From Mycogone perniciosa (Eukaryota > Ascomycota > Sordariomycetes > Hypocreales > Hypocreaceae), in assembly GCA_025331125.1 (NCBI GenBank), contig JAOALB010000011.1, forward strand, positions 1 through 64,000: a stretch of DNA of 64,000 nucleotides, written 5' to 3'. The notes below the pieces were generated by a model. It was not told the DNA's origin and did no database searches. It saw nothing but the letters and a program-made list of their open reading frames with translations. This document shows, one piece after another, positions 34,473-45,993 of the stretch (position 1 is the stretch's first letter; each line of letters opens with the position of its first letter). A program made the translations under genes and the position numbers.

Positions 34473-36731
34473 CTACTTCATCTTGGCCATAATCGTCTCG
34501 GGTCCTCTCGCAACGTTCACCTGTGCTGCCCTCGCTTTCACTGCATTCAACATGGCGCGCTCAAAGTCATCTCTAGATCGTAACACGGCCTCGACCCAAC
34601 TAATGTGCAAATCCCAATAGCCCGTCTTAAACGCCGCAAACTCATCCGCGACGGCATCGCGGTCCGCAGACAAAAGGCCCAAAAACGGCTCCGTAACGCG
34701 CCACGTCTCCTTTATAGAAGTAGCGACATCGGGGCTGGCGAGGGTGGAAAAGTACTCAAAGGCGGTAGCTATGTCGTTGAAGAGCTTGTCGCGGAAGGGG
34801 TCGGAGCGACGGAATTTAGCGCCCTTGTTGCGCACGGAGGAGAGGTAGCGGACGAGGAGTTCGTCGGCGAAGATTTCGATGAAGATCTCGACGAGAGAGT
34901 GGTGGAGGGCCTGGCGGTATTCGTTGACGTATTCTTCGAAAGTGACGACCATTTGCTTCATGGCGGTGTTGGAGTACCAGCGGGGGGTGAAGAAGTCGGA
35001 CATGACGGTCTTGAAGTCGACGGAGAAGACGAGGTGGGCGAACTTGTTGATGCACCAGGTGCTGAAGTCGACGTAGCCGTCTCTTAGAGCGTTGAGCTCC
35101 TGCTCGGCGCGCTCGAGGTACTGAGGACTGACATGTTGCTCGAATTGTTGCCGGAAGCTCGATAGGTAGCCCAGACGGTTCTCTTCCTCGTTGTCGTCGA
35201 TGATGGCAATTTGGTCGTTGGCCGTTGCGACGAGCCAGTCCTGAAGAGCTTGGAAGCCATCAAGGTCGGGCAGCTTGCCCGTCTCATAACGCAACGCCTC
35301 ATCATCAAGCATCCGCTGCCATGCCTGCTGGCGACTCCGCAGCCGCAGGAACATGGCGTCGATGACACCCTCTACCACGTCGGCACGCTGCGAGTTGATG
35401 GCCGCATCGACCTGCTCGCGCAACATCCTCCAGAGCGCCACCAGGTTCTTGGTCCGGAAGTAACCGTACTCATCCTGATCCAAGTTGGAGCCCTCGACGT
35501 TACGCTCGGCAAAGTCGCGCGTCTCCTGTTCAAAGATGTTGTCGATCCACTCATCGAGGAACTTGATGATGAGCTGGCGGAAGTCACGCACCAGCTCAGC
35601 CTCACGGTTATCAATGACGTGCGGCGTCAGCTCCTCTTGCTTGAAGCCAATCTTAGCCATCTTCTTGTAGTATTTCTCGGGAAAGCTAACGATGGCGAGT
35701 GTGTGTGCCGAGCTAGCCTCCGGGTCCTCTACCATGCCTATCAGGAAGTCGTGCATCAGCTGGTGGTAGATGTTGGCATATGTTTTCGCAATCTTCCACT
35801 TCTTGGGCATAAGAGGTGTCATTCCCATCTTGACAGCGTTGAGATCGTTGAAGTACCATGACATGATCTTGTCAAGCTTCTCAGCGTCGTCGAGGAAGTC
35901 TTCCCTCGCCTGCTGGAATTGCTGTTCCGCGCTGACTCTAATGGCTTGCATGAACTTTTCCTTGTAGCCATGGACCTTCTTGGCGCCGTCGGTGATGCTC
36001 TGGAAACGCGCCGCCATTTCTTCGTGGTCCTTGAGCGCCTCTTGTAGTGCGAGGACACGCTGGTCGCTCTTCTCCTCGGCCTCCATGACGACAGCGAAGC
36101 GAACCACCAAGCCATTGTTGTCATTGAGGAGAAGGTTGATAAGGTTCATGGCGATGATACCGACATGCTCGTCAAACCAATCGATGGTATCATCCAGCCT
36201 GGCAAAGTAATCCTCGAGCGTCGACTCAAGACTCGGTTCCTCAGCCCTCTGTATCTGCTCCATCGCATCATCACGGATATTCCGCAGCTGCGTCAGCTCG
36301 TAATGGCAGGGCAGCAAATTCGGCATGTTCTCCTGATCCTCATCGTCCTCACGCAGCATCCCCTCCACGACCACCAGCCGATCGTTAAACGTCTCGAGGT
36401 TGCGCCTCATGGCCTCCACGGCGCCGAAGTTGCGGTGCGCCTGCGACACCACATTGATGCTGGCAAAGTCCTTGATCATGGTCTGCGACTCCGAGCACAA
36501 CTTGTCAATCTTCATCATCTCTTCTTTGATCTGCTGCACCGTCTTTTGCCCGTCGCTCAGGCCCGTCATGCCCGACTGCGTGGTCTCGAGCTGCTCCCGC
36601 AGACCGTTGCGCAGCCGCCCGTCCACCGCGCTCTTCTTGCGTGAGAACTCCATCTTCAGCGCGGGGATCTTATCCATGTCGTCCGGGTGCCGCAGCAGGT
36701 CCGACAGCTTGGGCACGGGAGCGTCGTCCAT
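34473..36731 (-). CDS. sec6: Exocyst complex component Sec6
   Basis: One uninterrupted exon, ATG 36731, 752 residues, matching the family length. The N-terminal 100 residues are coiled coil (KLSDLLRHPDDMDKIPALKM, then LREQLETTQSGM). The rest is helical-rod exocyst fold, with the conserved C-terminal Sec6 domain, for example FFTPRWYSNTAMKQMVVTFE and FADELLVRYL. Sec6 acts with seven other subunits, including Exo84 encoded 16 kb away on the same strand, to tether exocytic vesicles to the plasma membrane. A GT microsatellite lies upstream at 36919-36938. Codon use is G+C-rich at third positions, typical of a well-expressed housekeeping gene. Confidence 0.95.
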   Translation of the reverse strand: MDDAPVPKLSDLLRHPDDMDKIPALKMEFSRKKSAVDGRLRNGLREQLETTQSGMTGLSDGQKTVQQIKEEMMKIDKLCSESQTMIKDFASINVVSQAHRNFGAVEAMRRNLETFNDRLVVVEGMLREDDEDQENMPNLLPCHYELTQLRNIRDDAMEQIQRAEEPSLESTLEDYFARLDDTIDWFDEHVGIIAMNLINLLLNDNNGLVVRFAVVMEAEEKSDQRVLALQEALKDHEEMAARFQSITDGAKKVHGYKEKFMQAIRVSAEQQFQQAREDFLDDAEKLDKIMSWYFNDLNAVKMGMTPLMPKKWKIAKTYANIYHQLMHDFLIGMVEDPEASSAHTLAIVSFPEKYYKKMAKIGFKQEELTPHVIDNREAELVRDFRQLIIKFLDEWIDNIFEQETRDFAERNVEGSNLDQDEYGYFRTKNLVALWRMLREQVDAAINSQRADVVEGVIDAMFLRLRSRQQAWQRMLDDEALRYETGKLPDLDGFQALQDWLVATANDQIAIIDDNEEENRLGYLSSFRQQFEQHVSPQYLERAEQELNALRDGYVDFSTWCINKFAHLVFSVDFKTVMSDFFTPRWYSNTAMKQMVVTFEEYVNEYRQALHHSLVEIFIEIFADELLVRYLSSVRNKGAKFRRSDPFRDKLFNDIATAFEYFSTLASPDVATSIKETWRVTEPFLGLLSADRDAVADEFAAFKTGYWDLHISWVEAVLRSRDDFERAMLNAVKARAAQVNVARGPETIMAKMK

Positions 36732-37274
36732 GGTGGCGGCGGGTTGGGTCGCAGCGGAGGGAGGGAGGTTCGAGAGGCTCGAGGATTGCTATACCATAGT
36801 GCGCAGGTCGAATGGATTATGGAGGACTCAGGGGCCGCCTTGAGGGAGGAGATATCATCTGTGCCAATGCGTCCCCCTTTGCCCTGTCCGTGGCGTCGCG
36901 CGCGTTGAGTGTTGAAGCTTGTGTGTGTGTGTGTGTGTGAGTGTTGAATTGCGGGATGCTCGTTGTGATATCGATGTCGATGTCGCAGACAGGGAACCTT
37001 TGACCTGCCGCCTGCGCCACAAGGCCCCACGCCACGCTGTGCCTACCCGCTGTGGGGGAGATGGTGATGCGCTACTTCGTACTCCGTACAGTTGAGTTGG
37101 TTGCCATGGATGGCCCTTTGTTCTTTGAGCTCTGTGACTCAGACTGTTTGATTCCATATTCATACATTGTTTATACAGGGTATCGTGGTGACCGTGAAAT
37201 GTAAAAAGTACAAGCCAATGAGCAATGCTTCCCTCGTCATGAATCTCTCCCACACCCCTGACCTGAGTAGAGCC
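36732..37274. other. Intergenic region between sec6 and bcd1 with GT microsatellite
   Basis: Contains a (GT)n run at 36919-36938 and an exact copy of the dispersed 11-mer at 37079-37089. It serves as sec6 promoter and bcd1 3' flank. Confidence 0.6.
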
Positions 37275-38621
37275 TCATTCCTTAGAATCCGATCCCGCGC
37301 TGCTGGTCTCATCATCGCTGCTCGTGGAGTCGTCACTGCTGGTCTCATCATCATCGTCGTCCTCCTCGTCATCCTCCTCGCCCAGACTCAGTTCGGCAAT
37401 CACATCGAGTTCAAGTCCATCCTGTCCCTTAGACCCGCTGTCTCCATCTTCCTCACCACCAACCTCGCCCTCTTCCAAATCAGCCAACCTTCTCGTCTTC
37501 TTTGCAGGCTGAACCGCCTTCTTGCCAGCCTGCGGTCCGCCCTTTCGTTTGGCTCCCTGCTGCTGTTGCTGCTGTTGCTGCTGCTGCTGCTTAGGTGGTA
37601 TGGTGTATTTTTCGCCGAGGACGAACCCAGAAGGTATTGCCTCACCCTCCTTTAGGACGTAGATAGTCGGGAACTCAAGAACCCTGGTGTTGGTCAGGAT
37701 ATCCCGGAAGCAGTCCCCAGAGTCCATGCGTGTTATGGTCGTGGGGAGGTCTGATCTCGTCTGTGGCCTTGCCAAGAAGAACTGAAATTGTCGTCGCTGT
37801 GCTTGATCTTTGTCATCTGGCCACATGTCGAGTGATGGGCCTTGGAACGTGACCCATGTGCCATTCGAGGGATCTTGTACGACGTCGTTGGTCAATATCC
37901 ATCGCGAATCCGAAGGGTTTTGAGCGCTTCCTCTCGGCGCTCGCTCGGGTTGCAGTCCCCGAGCCTTTGCTTGCTGTTCCAAAAGCGCATGGTATGCCTG
38001 ATACAAAGGCAGATCATCCATGGCCTTTGAGAGAGCCCTCGTAGGCTGCGGTTGTTGCTGCCCGTCTTTCCCCGCTTCGAACGTAAACCACTCCACCTGC
38101 CAATTGATTCTCCCCGTTCTCTTGTTAAGCGTTGTGTTGTTCTCCTTCTGTCTGGACATCCCAACGGGCGCGCACATAACGTCCACATTGAGCTTCTCCA
38201 GCCTCTGTGCCAAAAGTTTGTCAATCTTCCTCTCCTTGTCCTCCTTTATCAGCCTCGTCACCAATACCTTTCTCTTCCTGCCATCGCGTCCCGTCTTCCA
38301 CTTGACATCCTCCGTCGTCAGCGGCCGCAGGTCCTTTGTCTGCAAGATGCCTTTGTCGCCCACGAGCACACGCTCCGCCCGCTCAGTCGCCAGCTCAATG
38401 CCGTGCAGAAAGTTGTAGTCATGGTCTATGCCTGCTGCAGTGCGCAGTTTCGATGGTGGGACGTAGACAGTTGGATCGCGCTCGCCGCTACAGTCAGACC
38501 AGGACTTGTGTTTCTTGACGCATGCTAGCGAGCAGGTGCGGATTTCGCAGCGAGGGCATTTGTATTTGGGAGGGGCGATGTGGCATATGGAGCATAAAGA
38601 TGTGAGAAGAGGATCTGCCAT
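37275..38621 (-). CDS. bcd1: Box C/D snoRNA assembly protein Bcd1 (zf-HIT)
   Basis: Intronless, ATG 38621, 448 residues. The N-terminal zf-HIT finger is at about residues 10-44: CSIC, CPRC, CSLAC and the His/Cys of KKHKSWSDC, eight ligands binding two zinc ions. The middle region (DYNFLHGIELATERAERVL and VMCAPVGMSRQKENNT) matches the conserved Bcd1 core. The C-terminal third is low complexity: a 12-residue Gln run mostly encoded by CAG (about 37559-37594), a Lys-rich stretch, then an acidic Asp/Glu/Ser tail. Bcd1 is needed for stability and assembly of box C/D snoRNPs, which guide rRNA 2'-O-methylation. The CAG run is likely length-variable between strains. Confidence 0.93.
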   Translation of the reverse strand: MADPLLTSLCSICHIAPPKYKCPRCEIRTCSLACVKKHKSWSDCSGERDPTVYVPPSKLRTAAGIDHDYNFLHGIELATERAERVLVGDKGILQTKDLRPLTTEDVKWKTGRDGRKRKVLVTRLIKEDKERKIDKLLAQRLEKLNVDVMCAPVGMSRQKENNTTLNKRTGRINWQVEWFTFEAGKDGQQQPQPTRALSKAMDDLPLYQAYHALLEQQAKARGLQPERAPRGSAQNPSDSRWILTNDVVQDPSNGTWVTFQGPSLDMWPDDKDQAQRRQFQFFLARPQTRSDLPTTITRMDSGDCFRDILTNTRVLEFPTIYVLKEGEAIPSGFVLGEKYTIPPKQQQQQQQQQQQGAKRKGGPQAGKKAVQPAKKTRRLADLEEGEVGGEEDGDSGSKGQDGLELDVIAELSLGEEDDEEDDDDDETSSDDSTSSDDETSSAGSDSKE

Positions 38622-39515
38622 CGTGGTGGCAGTCAGAGCGTTGAATTACAAATGGAGCGTTGAAATGCAGATGAAACGTTGAGATGCAGATAGTAGTAGT
38701 AGTAGTAATGGATTTATGGCAAGGTCTGAAATTCAGGTGATGAAACCGCGAGTTCCTGAACTTTTTTGGGACTACGCGACTGTTATCTTATCAGTTAAAA
38801 AACATGGTTGCCAAGTGACAGAAGCTGGCAACCACTTCTGCATGTAATAATAGTGCTCCGAATTTTGTCAAGTGTCACCGTTTCTTGGGTGCTGAATTGA
38901 TTCAATTAACTTCGTAGGAAAACTTTTCTAGTTGACTGAGGTCGTGAATTAAGATGCCTAACTATTAAAGAAATTCGGGACCAGAAAGAATGCATGCCAT
39001 GTCCTCCATCTGCAGTCATCCAGGAATAGTATAACCAAAGCGAGCATGCACAGACACGTCAAGTCACCAAAGTTTCACCACCAAGAAATAATAGTAAGAT
39101 GTTAACATAAGAGTGAATTGTGTCAAGTCTTGAACTATCAACCCGTGTGGTTTCAAGACGGGAAAAAACGAAAGGTCATGAATAAGATAATCCTAGGGAG
39201 CGTTGCCTCGCAAGTCATCGTAATACAGCTTGCTTCGCAACCAAAAAAATCTCCACCTCGGGAAGTTGGAAATTAGAGACGCAAGAGAAGGGACAAATGA
39301 ACGCCATAATCCAGTAATTTTGATCCAAAGCCGCCACAAAAAAGACAAGGCCAATCAAATGTGAGCAAGATCGCACGTCTAATAGATACAGGGATATAAA
39401 ACGAAGCCGCCGTATCAACAATCAATACATAGAAACGAAAACCAAGGAGATCCGTAGGGCAAAGTGAGGCGTTGCCGTAGCTGGCGTCATAAAACTCCCC
39501 TTGATTCTAAATCAT
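38622..39515. other. Intergenic region between bcd1 and the DENN gene
   Basis: A/T-rich; a (AGT)n run lies near 38691-38708. It holds the bcd1 promoter and the DENN gene's 3' flank. No gene is recognised. Confidence 0.5.
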
Positions 39516-42285
39516 TCATCGGAGTCCACCGAGGGCGCTGATTCTGGCTCCGGAAGGTCGGTGAAGCAGAGACTCAGCCTGCTTCGAGACGACGCCGATA
39601 TCTGTGGAGACGCCGCCCTGCTCGCTTCGGTTCTCACCGAAGTCCTCCTCATCATCCTCGACAATCTTAGTGGGGATGTCATCTCGGATGGTAAACTGCT
39701 GGCTGGAGCGCTCTGGCGTTGTGGCCGTGGACGCAAATGATAGCGCAGTGCTACTGCGGTTGGGGATGAGATCCGGGGTGGGGGGGATGGAGCTAGGCCT
39801 CCCGGCGCTTGGTTGTAAGCGATTACTCCCCTCGCCAGTCTCTGAGGTGGCAGTGGAATGGGTATCATCGCCATCATCGCTAGTAGCATTCGACAGGCCG
39901 CTGTGGCGTCGGCTAGCCCGGGTGCTGGACCTGGACTCGGCATCCTGAGCCAGTTGTAAGCCATCAACAGCAGCCTGGCACTGATCGGCGATGTTGCGAA
40001 CAATGTGTGCAATAGCATCCGTCTTGTCCTTCAGGTGACGATCAGCAAGGTCGATGAAACTGGACTGGGAAAGTCGCTTGTTGCTGCGAGATGGCCTCAG
40101 CGAGCGGGTGTCAGTTGCCTGCTCTCCCTCCTCAGACTCATAACCATCCTCGATCTCATGAACCAGCTCCTCAGGCTTAGTGAGGGACTGGATGAGATGC
40201 TCCATATGGTGGCTCTGACCACCGATCAGGCTGCGCAAGTGCAGTACGACACGGCGAGCCTCATCACGCTGTCGAAGGATGGTGGCGTTGGTGTGGTGAA
40301 GCTGAGCAAGCTCTTTCTTGTTCCTCTTGCGCTCGCGCTCAAGCTCCTCAGCAATCTCCTGCTGAAGAACCAGGGCCTCGAGAGCATCATCACGCTGCTT
40401 CTCAGTACCAGTAAGTCGAGTAGACAGGCGAGCATTGTCGTCCTTGTGTTGATCGAGGAGACCAGCAAGGCGGCGGTTCTCCCTCTTGTGGTTCTCGATC
40501 TTGATCTTGAGATCTTGAGTCTCCTTGGTGAGCTGCTCGGCAAAGGCCTGGAACTTGAGGAATTGCTGCTTCAAGCTTTCCAGCTCCTCGACAAGGTAGT
40601 TGTTCCTCTTGGTCACCTTACCAAGCTCCGTGTCCATGCGACCCTTCAAGTTGATGAAATCCTGCCAGGCCTCAAGAGCGTCACGCGAGTATTGGTTCCT
40701 CTCGCGAACGATTTCGTTGAGGTGACGCATAGAAACCTTGGTCATCAGGGGCTTCTTGACAGAACCTCCGAAAACAGCCTTGAGACCCGAGTTGCGGCCC
40801 ATCTTCTCGCAGACATGGTCCATGACAGCCATGACAGCATCCTGGTTCCACCACTCGGGGTCCTGAATGGACTCGACCTCGCCACGCATGACGATGATCT
40901 GTCCAGCAGGAACCAGCTTGCCACCGCCGTACGCAGATCGAAGGTGCTGAGGTGCACCAGAAGGGGTGACATCGCCATTCAGAGCTTGCGTCAGACGGGT
41001 GACGAACTTGTTGCGCTGGCCAGGCGTCAAGGCCGTTGGGGGGCTCGAAGTAAGGACGAAATTGCGGTCCAGGTCGATGACCAAAGCATCGGTAGGCGCT
41101 GTGAACAGTGATCGGCATTCCGCCGTGATACCCAGGATGTAAGGACCAGGCTCCTGCACAAGTTCCTTGGCATGACGAGCATGAACGACAGGCACGTACA
41201 AGCCACTCCACTCAAACACACGGACGCAGAAACGAACAGTCTCTGCGGCAATGGTAAGCATAGCCGGATAGTGGCTGACAAAAATGATCCTGCGGGTTGG
41301 TGAAATAGCAGCCTCGATAACGCCCACAATGTTGGGGATCGACAAACAGTTGAAAAGGGGCCACATGGCGAAGTTCTGGAAGCCAGTAGGGGATGAGGGG
41401 AACTGGTAGCAGAGAGCGTAGTCCTTCATGTCGATACGAACGAGATCGTTCAGTCTAGGAGCCGGGAAGCTGAGAATACGGGAGACTTCCTCAGCATGGA
41501 ACAGGTTGGTAGCCTTGTTCCAGTGAATCCACATGCCTCTCAAATAATCACCCAGGAGGTTATAAAGAGGGTAGCGGGACAAGAACGACAAGCAGTAGGG
41601 AATCCAGTAGGTCTCCTCGGGATTGTCGTAGAAGTCGGATTCAGTCCTTTTCCTCAAATCACGAATGGTCTCGGCCCTCTTCTCGTCGGCTCGTGACCAA
41701 ACGCGCAGGCAAATTCCATACAGGGTGTGCGAAGAGTCCTGCTGAAGGACGAATGCGTGATGCGTACAATGAGGCTGGTTCCGGCCAGTGCAAATCTCGA
41801 CATCGTGGGGGAAACAGGCCTAGACGGGAATCGCGTTAGTAGCTGATGTGGATTGACGCATCCGGCAAACGGGAAATTCCATAACATACCCTCATAGCAG
41901 AATGGAGAGCCCGCGCAATCTCGTTATCCTGCTCAAGACGGGGGCTGCTGCCCAGGATCTCGGGGAGCCAAAACTGTCCAACGGCGCCCTTCATGTGGCC
42001 AATCTTGCCCTGGGGTGGAGGTGGTGCCTTGACCCATTGAGAGGGCTCCCGACCAACGCCACACACCATGTATGCATGAGTGAGGGTCTTGGGAGTCCGC
42101 TGCTGAGGCTTCACATTGAGTGTCGACGGGATAGGCTGGGTAATGCGAGAGTGCAGCGATGAGGTACGACTGGGAACCATCATCGCAGCATCAGGGCCTC
42201 CCTGGTCGCGAGTGCTGGGCCTGCCATCACGGTCGCTGGTTCGGGGGCGCGTAAACGAAGGGTGGTTGTTGAGAGACGGAGGCAT
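39516..42285 (-). CDS. DENN-domain protein with coiled coil
   Basis: Two exons, 42285-41890 and 41819-39516, 899 residues. The N-terminal uDENN part (AYMVCGVGREPSQWV, then KGAVGQFWLPEILGSSPR) is followed by the cDENN core (LFNCLSIPNIVGVIEAAISP, FVSHYPAMLTIAAETV, then LVIDLDRNFVL) and dDENN-like helices. A long coiled coil then spans about residues 480-680, and an acidic, Ser-rich tail ends the protein. DENN proteins are usually guanine-nucleotide exchange factors for Rab GTPases. The coiled coil may dimerise it or bind membranes. Splicing was set by continuity AMR-ACFPHDVEIC. No fungal name is assigned. Together with exo84, sec6 and ede1 it adds to the membrane-traffic genes here. Confidence 0.88.
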
Positions 42286-42956
42286 GTTGAAGGATTGGTA
42301 TTACTAGATGTCTGTAGGTCAAGTGTCTGTAGAGCGTGCTAGCTCGTAGCCAGACGAAAGGGGGTGCCGGAAAACAAAATGCGATGGAGATTTCAGCGAG
42401 CCATTCGAGGTGAATGGATGCAGTAGTTAGTGGTGGCAGCAGTCGCAGTAGTAGTAATGTTTAGACAGATGTGGGATATGTCAACGAAGACGAAGGGATC
42501 AGGCCTGACTGATGACCTCTGACGGTCCGCACGACGAATACTGTGTCGTACGGATCTAAAGAAGGCAGAGAAGGAAAAGTCGAGACGAGACAAGGCAAGG
42601 CGAGAGAAGAGACATGGAAGGTAGAAAAGGAGACTTGTTCGGGGGAGTGGGTGGGACATTGTTCGAGATGATGGACCTAGACCTGGTCAAATGGTCGTCA
42701 TGGAACGGGGGGCATCCCATCTCCAGGGACGCCGCAAGCCTTCCCACTGCCTGCACAAACGAGCGAACCAGCGCCCATCTCCAGCGCCATCAGGGGCAAC
42801 GGCAGGCCCCAAAAAGGCCCCAATGGCGCACTCACAGCACCCACAGGCACCCACTGGGAGCATGGACCCCCCCTACTAGCTGACCCCACCCATGGGCCTT
42901 TTCATCACAATGGAGGTGTCCCGAATAGATGGATATTGGCTGTTGATGATGGACTT

Positions 42957-43071
42957 GACAGCCAGACACACAGGAGACACACAGACAGCAGACAGACAGC
43001 AGGCACAGCAGATAGACAGCAAGCAAGCCAGCCAGCCAGCGTGAGACAGACAGACAGACAGACGCGCATGT
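42957..43071. repeat. Imperfect (CAGA)n / (CAGC)n microsatellite
   Basis: Alternating CAGACA, CAGCAGA and CCAGC units, ending in a clean CAGACAGACAGACAGAC run near 43045-43062. It lies about 700 bases upstream of the DENN gene start. Confidence 0.85.
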
Positions 43072-43920
43072 GTAACATAGATGATGTAGTATACACTACA
43101 TACATAGTACGAGTCCAGAGTCCAGCACTAGTCAGTCTCAATGGTGGGAGTGGTACGATACGAGCACAGCATATCTATATCTAAGATTTTTCCGGAATTG
43201 CTACCAATAGTGGTAACATTACGAGTAGACGTCTTGATGCTGATCCTGATGATGATTATTATTATGATTCTCATCTATTGTTTGCGTGACAGTCCCCGAA
43301 CAAGTGAACTGTTCCCCCTCTTCCCTCCTGAATGCATCATCACACGCATAGTGCATACATACTCGTACATATTTAAACGCCACTTGGAGGCATCATTTTT
43401 GCTTCTGTCACTTGCTTCTCTCGCAACATGGCGTCAAGGTATCTGCACGAGACGAAGCCAGCCGGCATGGGGCGTGGCCGAAGTGCAAACAGGGGTCCCC
43501 GGCTCGAGCCCAAATTGTGCCTCCCCATCACGGCCCCATGATTGGCCGGGCATCTCAGGAACGCGCCCCATCAAGAGAAATTTCTCCAAGAAAGGGAGGG
43601 GATTGGTCTCCTCTTCAGTAGCAGTACTTGTACGGAGTACGAGTACATTGAGGGAGCGTGCCGTTGCGTTGTCAGCAAACAGAAGAAGCAATCCTGTTTT
43701 TCCAGACGAGAGAGAGGAGCGCAATAGAACGAAAAAAGGAATAAGACGGCAAGTTGTGAAGCAAGGGAGCCAGGCAACCACACCACTCCGTGCCTTTTTA
43801 CCTTTTACTGTGCTCCTGGACGTTGTACTCCGTATGAACGATGCCATTCGTACAGTCTCGTACTCTATCCCTATTTTGCACCGGATTTTCTCGCCCGTAA
43901 TTAATTACTACTACTGTGTA

Positions 43921-43940
43921 TGTACTCCGTACGGAGTACA
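43921..43940. repeat. Perfect 20-bp palindrome built from two motif copies
   Basis: The 20 bases equal their own reverse complement. The centre is CCGTACGG, i.e. CCG-N2-CGG, an everted CGG pair of the kind bound by some Zn2Cys6 regulators. Binding is inference only. Confidence 0.85.
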
Positions 43941-45993
43941 AGTACTACGAACACTATCATCATCATCATTATAACAAATCCCCGTGCAAATTCGATAGCT
44001 CCGCCATGATACGGGCTAGCCAAGAAATGCACAAGCGCGCTCTTTATGCATGCATGTGAGTAACGCATGCAGATGGCCTGCTAAAATGTACGGAGTACAT
44101 ATGCAAGGACGGCAGCCAAAATTTGGTTCATATACGGAGTACTCGTATTTTCTTTTTTCTTTCTTATTTTTGCTCCGCGTCCATTCCATTCAGCAGCCGT
44201 GGCGTTTTTTTACTGTGTTCATACCGTGTGAATAAGTTTTGTTGGACTAAATACTCGCACACGGACCGTGGTCTCAGGCGCGTTGCATTCAGACAGCCTC
44301 ACCTCAGAATTGTGTTTGTGTACAAAGTACGGAGGAACAGTACCACCTGTAAGGAGTAGTACTAGCATTATTAGTATTAGTATTATTACGTCGTACGGAG
44401 TACAGATCGTACGTTTTCTCATTCCGCCAAATCCGTCACAATCTGCCTTGATAACGGAGCATTAAATAGTGTGTACACTCTGTGCGCCCCATACATATAT
44501 GCAGGTCCTCGTGTCCAATATAAGCCTACTCGTAATATGAGTAGCACGCAGGACGGCTCAGATTAAACACCAACGGCGCCGTTGTTGATGAGACGGCAAA
44601 GAGAGCTTTCCCTCTTGCGAGTTGGTCACATCTTCCCTCGTCATCTTGCTTCATTCTCTCAAAAAATGGAATTAAAATAGCGGCAGAAATAGCGCGGTAA
44701 GCCCACGTTTCGACCGTCCAGTCATTGTTAGTAGTAGATGTACTGTACGGAGTACTATGGGAATGGATGAGACTTGGAAATGTCCGTTTTATCCCCAGAA
44801 AACGTTGGCGGGCCGTTTCTCATCAAAACATCTCAGAGGGATGATTAATACTACGAATACTACTGCTACGAGTAAATGCCAATAACGACATGGGCCTGTT
44901 AGCTCTTACATCCAGTAATTACTAGTATTATACTTCGTATATACTATTACAAACGGAGCACTCTGTATCCTGTATTACGGAAAAACTTTCCAAGTTACAA
45001 CAAACTTTTGTTTTGTTTTTCCTGCACCACATTCACACTAGCTACGGAGTAGTAGTAGGCCGGACTTCGCACTTCGTACAATACTCCGTGAGACAAGACA
45101 AGTCCTTAACATGCACCACATAAGCCACTCCAGTCAGCCTCTCGGAGTAGCCAGAGTTACTCGTAATGTGCCTTTTGATATCACTTTTCGTGCTAGCCAT
45201 ACGAGCCGTCGCTTTATCCGAGCCTAATAAGTTCACCTACTAATCCAGCCAACATCTGCGCTGGTCGCTTAGCCATTCCCCCAACATACACTAGTGAGAG
45301 CCTCCTCGAGTCACCACTCGGCTCATCTTTCCATTCACATTCACGCCGAAGATAATAGTGCTAAAACTGATATCGCTCAAAGCACGAAGTAGTAATCTTC
45401 CAAGTCATCCTTGTTATTGGAGGGGGTTTTTCCCCCATGTTGTCAATGCCGTGCCAGGTTGCCAGGTTAAACAAACTCTGGTGATGCATCTCAATTGGAG
45501 AAGAGTTCCATACCCTCTGAGGCGCAAAACAGGCTTAAGATTACCAATTGCATTAATGTTGAAGGTCCATACAGTACTCCGTACTGACAGACCGTATTTT
45601 GTCCATATCTTGTTTTCCTAACCATTCCCGCCGATATGGTTTACAATTACAGAAAACCCGTCTTCAAAGGTTTTCGCCAATCCCCTAGTCATATAATTTA
45701 CATACATATGAGCATTATTACACTTGTAACCTACTTCGTACATACGTTAAATTCGGTAGTTAGAAGAGGAAGAAGAAAAAGTTTACCTCTAACTGTCGAG
45801 CTCGAAACAATCCCTTATATATCTCGAGATCATATTCTTTCTCCCCATCAGTTTCAAGTTCATCCGGGATAAATCATTAGTCCTACCCTACATATCATCA
45901 TTTGACCCTAACATTTCTAACCTTAAGTTGTCTTCTCAACCATCTGTCAGACTACTTTCTCCATCATCGGATCGTAGGATCTCCTGCAATAAG

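Larger units (their letters stand above)
42286..45993. other. 3.7-kb gene-free region rich in the dispersed palindromic motif
   Basis: The densest cluster of the dispersed 11-mer: exact copies at 43630-43640, 43922-43932, 43929-43939, 44088-44098, 44393-44403, 44745-44755 and 45574-45584, plus near copies at about 43825, 44133 and 45078. The two at 43922-43939 overlap to make a perfect palindrome. A long open frame at 43141-43974 is not protein-like. An imperfect (CAGA)n tract lies at about 42960-43070. Confidence 0.7.

Noticed and set aside
34605..36644. Several long plus-strand frames opposite sec6
   Set aside because: They are mirror frames of a G+C-rich coding exon with no independent signals.
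40005..41111. 368-codon plus-strand frame opposite the DENN gene
   Set aside because: Leucine/valine-rich shadow of the antisense coiled-coil exon.
43141..43974. 277-codon open frame on the plus strand
   Set aside because: Composition is not protein-like, it contains motif-rich intergenic sequence, and no domain is seen. Long chance frame.
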